From Lachnospiraceae bacterium (GTDB taxonomy: Bacteria; Bacillota; Clostridia; Lachnospirales; Lachnospiraceae): a stretch of 64,000 bases of DNA. Positions 60,754 through 64,000 of the stretch are shown one piece after another. How positions within the stretch are numbered: the first letter of the stretch is position 1; the number at the start of each line of letters is the position of its first letter. The stretch spans positions 1 through 64,000 of the forward strand of contig JAQUYA010000001.1 of NCBI GenBank assembly GCA_028692055.1. The letters are read 5' to 3'. Below the pieces are notes generated by a model. It saw only the letters and a list, made by a program, of their open reading frames with translations, was not told where the DNA came from and did not search any database. The position numbers and the translations under genes were made by a program.

Positions 60754-63468
60754 TCAATTCAGATATTTTGATACTGTTGATGTTGATACTCCTAACGCTT
60801 CCGCAATTTCAGCAGTAGTGTATCCAGATGCTTTCATTGCTGAAATACGACTGACTTTACCACTGCTAAGTGATGATGTAGCCCTAGGTGTAGCTCTTTG
60901 ACGAAGATCGTCTATGTCTACATTATTGATGATTTGGGCTAGCTTATTTTCGCTAATAGCACCCGATTGGATGGCTTCCCATTCTTTATCGGTTACCTTA
61001 ATGGTCTCCCTCTTAGCGCCTACGGCCGTTCTAGCTTGTGTTAATGCTTGCTGATTTGCTTTTTTTATTTCCCCTTTTGTCATGTCCGGGTTATCCTGCT
61101 TTTTACCAGCCACAGTGGCATTTGCCATAACTTGTGCTTGTCTTTCGCGGGGGGCGTTCTTTAAAGCGATATTGAGCTTAGCCGATAGGCTATCCACCTC
61201 GTCTTGGTATGCGGTCTTAGCAGATGCCGAATACTCTATCTTACCAGTTGTCACCATTTCTTTTCTTGCTTGATTTGCCAATGCTTTCATTTTATTTGCA
61301 TAGTCGGCATAAGCTTCTTCTTGGGGGGTACCTGATGATAAAGTACGGGCGTCCTTAGTTTCAGCCATCTTTGTGCTGGCTTGCATACGGACCTTCGTTC
61401 TACCAGTCTTCGGGTCTGTGTATTCTTCGTACACTTCCTTATAACTTTGTTCTCCTGTTTTAGGATCTATGATAGGACTTCCTTTACGCTTTAACACGGA
61501 CGTTTCGGATTTTGAACGGGAAATTAATGTCGCAGCACCTTCATGATAATTTCCGTCTTCATCAATGGTACCTTGATACTTCTTTTTGAGTGCCGAAATA
61601 CTATTATCTTTTTCGCTCTGCTTATAATCCAGCTTATGTTTCTCGGCGTCAATAACAACCATCGAATGCTTAACTGCTCTAGCAAGTTCATCTGTGGTTG
61701 CACCTTTTAAAGTCATATCCGTAATCAGATTTGAAATCTTTCCCATTTCAGTTTGGGTATTTTTCATAACCTTTGCATTATTAGGATTACCATCTGGTAT
61801 CTTATAAGATTTGGAATCAAATCCTTCTAATTGTTTTAATGCATTTGTCGATGTAACTTTTATTTTTCCACCTGTCGGAATTACCATAACAGTATCACCG
61901 TCAAAATCAGCTCCTGATAAACGCTCAGCAACTTTACTGTTTATGCCTATAGCATCCAACGCATTGCCAAGAATTCTTTTTGCTGTGGATTGCTTATTGT
62001 TGACGGTTAGTACTGGTATTTCGAATGTTCCTCCATGCGGATATCTGATTAGTGCAACTTGTTCCCCATTTTTATAGTTTGGAGCATATACCTCATTATC
62101 TTTCATAGATGTAATAGGTAAAATTACTTGATACTTTTGTCTAGGTAATGCAGCTGCTTGCAAATGTACTGCTGCCGAGTCGCAATCATCAGAAAATGAT
62201 TTTAATAATGCTTTCTTAACTGTCGGATTTGTCAAAGAACAAATTTCATCAAATTCAGCCTGTTTATCAGCTGTAGCAAGGTTTAACTGTTTTTTAATTA
62301 ATGTCATACTTTGCTTTGATAAGAACTGTGATGGCAAATGATCACTCCATTCATTCCAATCCCCTTCTTCGGCTCTTTTATTAATTAGTGATAACGATTG
62401 TTTTTTACCCGTTACTGAATCAACAAATTTTCCTTTAGGATCATCATAGAAACTCTGTCCGCCATGTTCTTTTATTAATGAACCAAATGGGTTATCTGGA
62501 TCATCTTTTATTTTTTTTAATACGTCTTTTGTATCTGTGCCTCTTTTTTTATTTGTGTTAAATACAACATCCACACCATTTGGCATGTCATCGGAATATA
62601 ATGCCATTCCTTTAAGGTAATGTGTTCCATCTACCATAATACGAACCTGTGCATAATGAGAAGCACCTAAGTTTAAATCATCTACACCTCTACGAAGTTC
62701 AATTGTGCCGTCTTTTTGTAAGCCGCCATCTTCTGCGTAATTGATCTTTAAACGTTTAGAGTTTAGACTGGTTGGATAAACAAAAGCCGGTTTATACGAT
62801 TCTCCACCATCATAAGAAATATAATCTACTACAGAATTCACATTGTCAAAATTATAGATTTCTTTATGCTCTGTTCCTGGAGGACAAATAACTTTAATGT
62901 TAGTTTGCTTTCCAGGATTTGTAACTTGTGGAACACCACCACCATATACAGGGTATCCTTCCAATTCCAAAATATAAAGAGCTTGATTCAGCTTTTCCTT
63001 CGATATACCTAATTCTCTTTCAACACCAGTACCAACATCAATCATTCCTTTTTCTTTGATTTGACGTTTTAGAAAATCAGCAGTAGTCTTTGCCTGATTC
63101 ATTCTTGTTTCGGAGTCCTCATTTAACAAAGACCTTACGGACGAATCGTTTGCAAATCCCATTTTATCTGCAATTTCATTTAAACTCAATTTTTCTTTGT
63201 CTCTCAATCGTCTCGCCGTTGCAACATCAAGAGTTCTACGTTCGTCTTTGGCTAATGATTTTTGAGTTCTGAATTGCGTAGTAGTTAATCCCATTGCTTT
63301 CGCAATCTCAGTATCGTTCATTCCTTTACTTTTTAATTCTTCTATTCGGCTAAGAAAATCTCCACTATGCTGATAGGGGTCATCACCAGACCCCCAAGGA
63401 TAACGACCAGAACGTTTGGGCATCCCATAATGCATTAATACTTCATCCAAAATATTTTTGATACTCAT
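60754..63468 (-). CDS. DFDGD two-barrel RNA polymerase-like protein with HTH segments
   Basis: 904 residues. The centre has ERLSGADFDGDTVMVIP with DFDGD at 521-525, matching the metal-binding DxDGD loop of the catalytic double-psi barrel in RNA polymerases, closest in look to the LSGGDxDGD of QDE-1/YonO-type single-chain enzymes. A beta-rich stretch with QVALIRYPHGGTFEIPVLTV comes just before it, as in that family. The N-terminus has MPKRSGRYPWGSG and two helix-turn-helices (about residues 38-75 and 84-115); the C-terminus has a third (about 872-904). It may transcribe late phage genes or be injected. Enzymatic activity is inferred, not shown. Confidence 0.68.
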   Translation of the reverse strand: MSIKNILDEVLMHYGMPKRSGRYPWGSGDDPYQHSGDFLSRIEELKSKGMNDTEIAKAMGLTTTQFRTQKSLAKDERRTLDVATARRLRDKEKLSLNEIADKMGFANDSSVRSLLNEDSETRMNQAKTTADFLKRQIKEKGMIDVGTGVERELGISKEKLNQALYILELEGYPVYGGGVPQVTNPGKQTNIKVICPPGTEHKEIYNFDNVNSVVDYISYDGGESYKPAFVYPTSLNSKRLKINYAEDGGLQKDGTIELRRGVDDLNLGASHYAQVRIMVDGTHYLKGMALYSDDMPNGVDVVFNTNKKRGTDTKDVLKKIKDDPDNPFGSLIKEHGGQSFYDDPKGKFVDSVTGKKQSLSLINKRAEEGDWNEWSDHLPSQFLSKQSMTLIKKQLNLATADKQAEFDEICSLTNPTVKKALLKSFSDDCDSAAVHLQAAALPRQKYQVILPITSMKDNEVYAPNYKNGEQVALIRYPHGGTFEIPVLTVNNKQSTAKRILGNALDAIGINSKVAERLSGADFDGDTVMVIPTGGKIKVTSTNALKQLEGFDSKSYKIPDGNPNNAKVMKNTQTEMGKISNLITDMTLKGATTDELARAVKHSMVVIDAEKHKLDYKQSEKDNSISALKKKYQGTIDEDGNYHEGAATLISRSKSETSVLKRKGSPIIDPKTGEQSYKEVYEEYTDPKTGRTKVRMQASTKMAETKDARTLSSGTPQEEAYADYANKMKALANQARKEMVTTGKIEYSASAKTAYQDEVDSLSAKLNIALKNAPRERQAQVMANATVAGKKQDNPDMTKGEIKKANQQALTQARTAVGAKRETIKVTDKEWEAIQSGAISENKLAQIINNVDIDDLRQRATPRATSSLSSGKVSRISAMKASGYTTAEIAEALGVSTSTVSKYLN

Positions 63469-63471
63469 GGT

Positions 63472-64000
63472 TTAGCCCTCCTGCTCTTTCATTTTATTAA
63501 TTACTTTGTCAAATCGAACGATTTTATCCATAACAGGCACAATATCTTCTACCGTTGGATTAAAATATAAAACTTCATCATTTTGATAAATTCTTAATTC
63601 TACATCAATCTCAACCGGTTTAATTTTATACTCTAAACAAAATAATGCTGTATAGATAAGCAGTTGTTCCATATGAGCTGGTACCGTGCCCGTCTTTAAA
63701 TCATGAATACGCAACAAAATTTTTTCGTAACCGGATTCTCTTTTAAAAGAAATAGTGTCTGCTGTCCCAAAACAATTTTCAGAATAGAACAACATAACTT
63801 CTGGCTGCATACGATACCCAATTGCATCGTTTACGTAGTTGTTTAATGTCTTTTTCGATTTTGGCAATTTTTGTCCGAGGCTAATCAATCTTTCAGCTAA
63901 ATCATGAAATTCAGTTCCTTTTAATGTTGCCAGACGATTAGCATAGGTCGTTGTTAATTTATTTTCATCATAGTTAATCCAATGATAATTTGATGCACCT
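63472..64000 (-). CDS. PD-(D/E)XK-type nuclease, cut by the window edge
   Basis: The frame is open to the right edge of the window, so the N-terminus is missing. Visible parts are GTEFHDLAERLISLGQKLPK, GTADTISF with the likely first active-site Asp, LRIHDLKTG with the D and LK of the D-(x)n-(D/E)xK motif, and EQLLIYTALF. This is the layout of RecB/Cas4-like phage exonucleases used in recombination or packaging. The stop is 3 bp before the polymerase-like gene's start codon. Confidence 0.75.
   Translation of the reverse strand, partial: GASNYHWINYDENKLTTTYANRLATLKGTEFHDLAERLISLGQKLPKSKKTLNNYVNDAIGYRMQPEVMLFYSENCFGTADTISFKRESGYEKILLRIHDLKTGTVPAHMEQLLIYTALFCLEYKIKPVEIDVELRIYQNDEVLYFNPTVEDIVPVMDKIVRFDKVINKMKEQEG

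Noticed and set aside
60754..63468. Calling the 904-residue protein simply an HTH regulator
   Set aside because: The HTH segments make up only the two ends; the central DFDGD block and preceding strands point to a polymerase-like barrel.

Overview
The window comes from a low-GC Gram-positive anaerobe, most likely a gut Lachnospiraceae (class Clostridia). The gene content supports this: acetate kinase and phosphotransacetylase next to a TmcAL/YlbM gene, a DUF711 gene paired with an ACT-domain gene, a single thiolase, a choline-binding-like GH25 lysozyme, and strong AGGAGG ribosome binding sites. Genus cannot be settled from this sequence alone.

Bases 1 to about 30.6 kb are host chromosome, nearly all on the minus strand. 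In order they hold: ackA and pta; a divergent tmcAL; a type III toxin-antitoxin locus whose repeat RNA looks intact while its ToxN/AbiQ-like toxin carries a frameshift; DUF711 and ACT genes; a WalJ-like hydrolase, an FtsA-like ATPase, coaE, polA and a small zinc-finger membrane protein; thiolase; pyrimidine-nucleoside phosphorylase and a GreA-like factor; two secreted wall hydrolases; a decaying phosphorelay cluster (HPt protein, truncated PAS kinase, XRE-PAS regulator, hybrid kinase split by a frameshift); tRNA-Leu(CAA); lysA with a TrmB-like regulator; ung; and hisH-hisF.

From about 30.7 kb to the right edge the window is one prophage, all on the minus strand and cut by the window end. Read in the direction of transcription (right to left) it carries: a PD-(D/E)XK-type nuclease; a 904-residue protein with the DFDGD signature of two-barrel RNA polymerases flanked by helix-turn-helix segments; a structured 566-bp noncoding region; small terminase, HNH nuclease, head proteins and large terminase; portal; a protease-capsid fusion with a strong internal start for the capsid part; connectors, tail tube, tail chaperones; a 2617-residue tape measure; Dit, a Gp37-like protein and a baseplate protein; a complete diversity-generating retroelement (DGR); small tail and baseplate proteins; holin and endolysin; and a Tn916-type excisionase and integrase next to hisH.

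The two strongest signals are in the prophage. The DGR has a template repeat (37926-38029) and a variable repeat (38119-38222) aligning without gaps over 104 bases, with 15 of 17 mismatches at adenines of the coding strand. The variable repeat forms the C-terminus of a lectin-fold-like tail protein, and a reverse transcriptase with LGFYTSQ and YMDD motifs lies next to it. The second is the DFDGD polymerase-like protein at the head of the packaging module. On the host side, the type III toxin-antitoxin RNA shows compensatory changes between repeats consistent with a conserved pseudoknot, although its toxin gene is broken.
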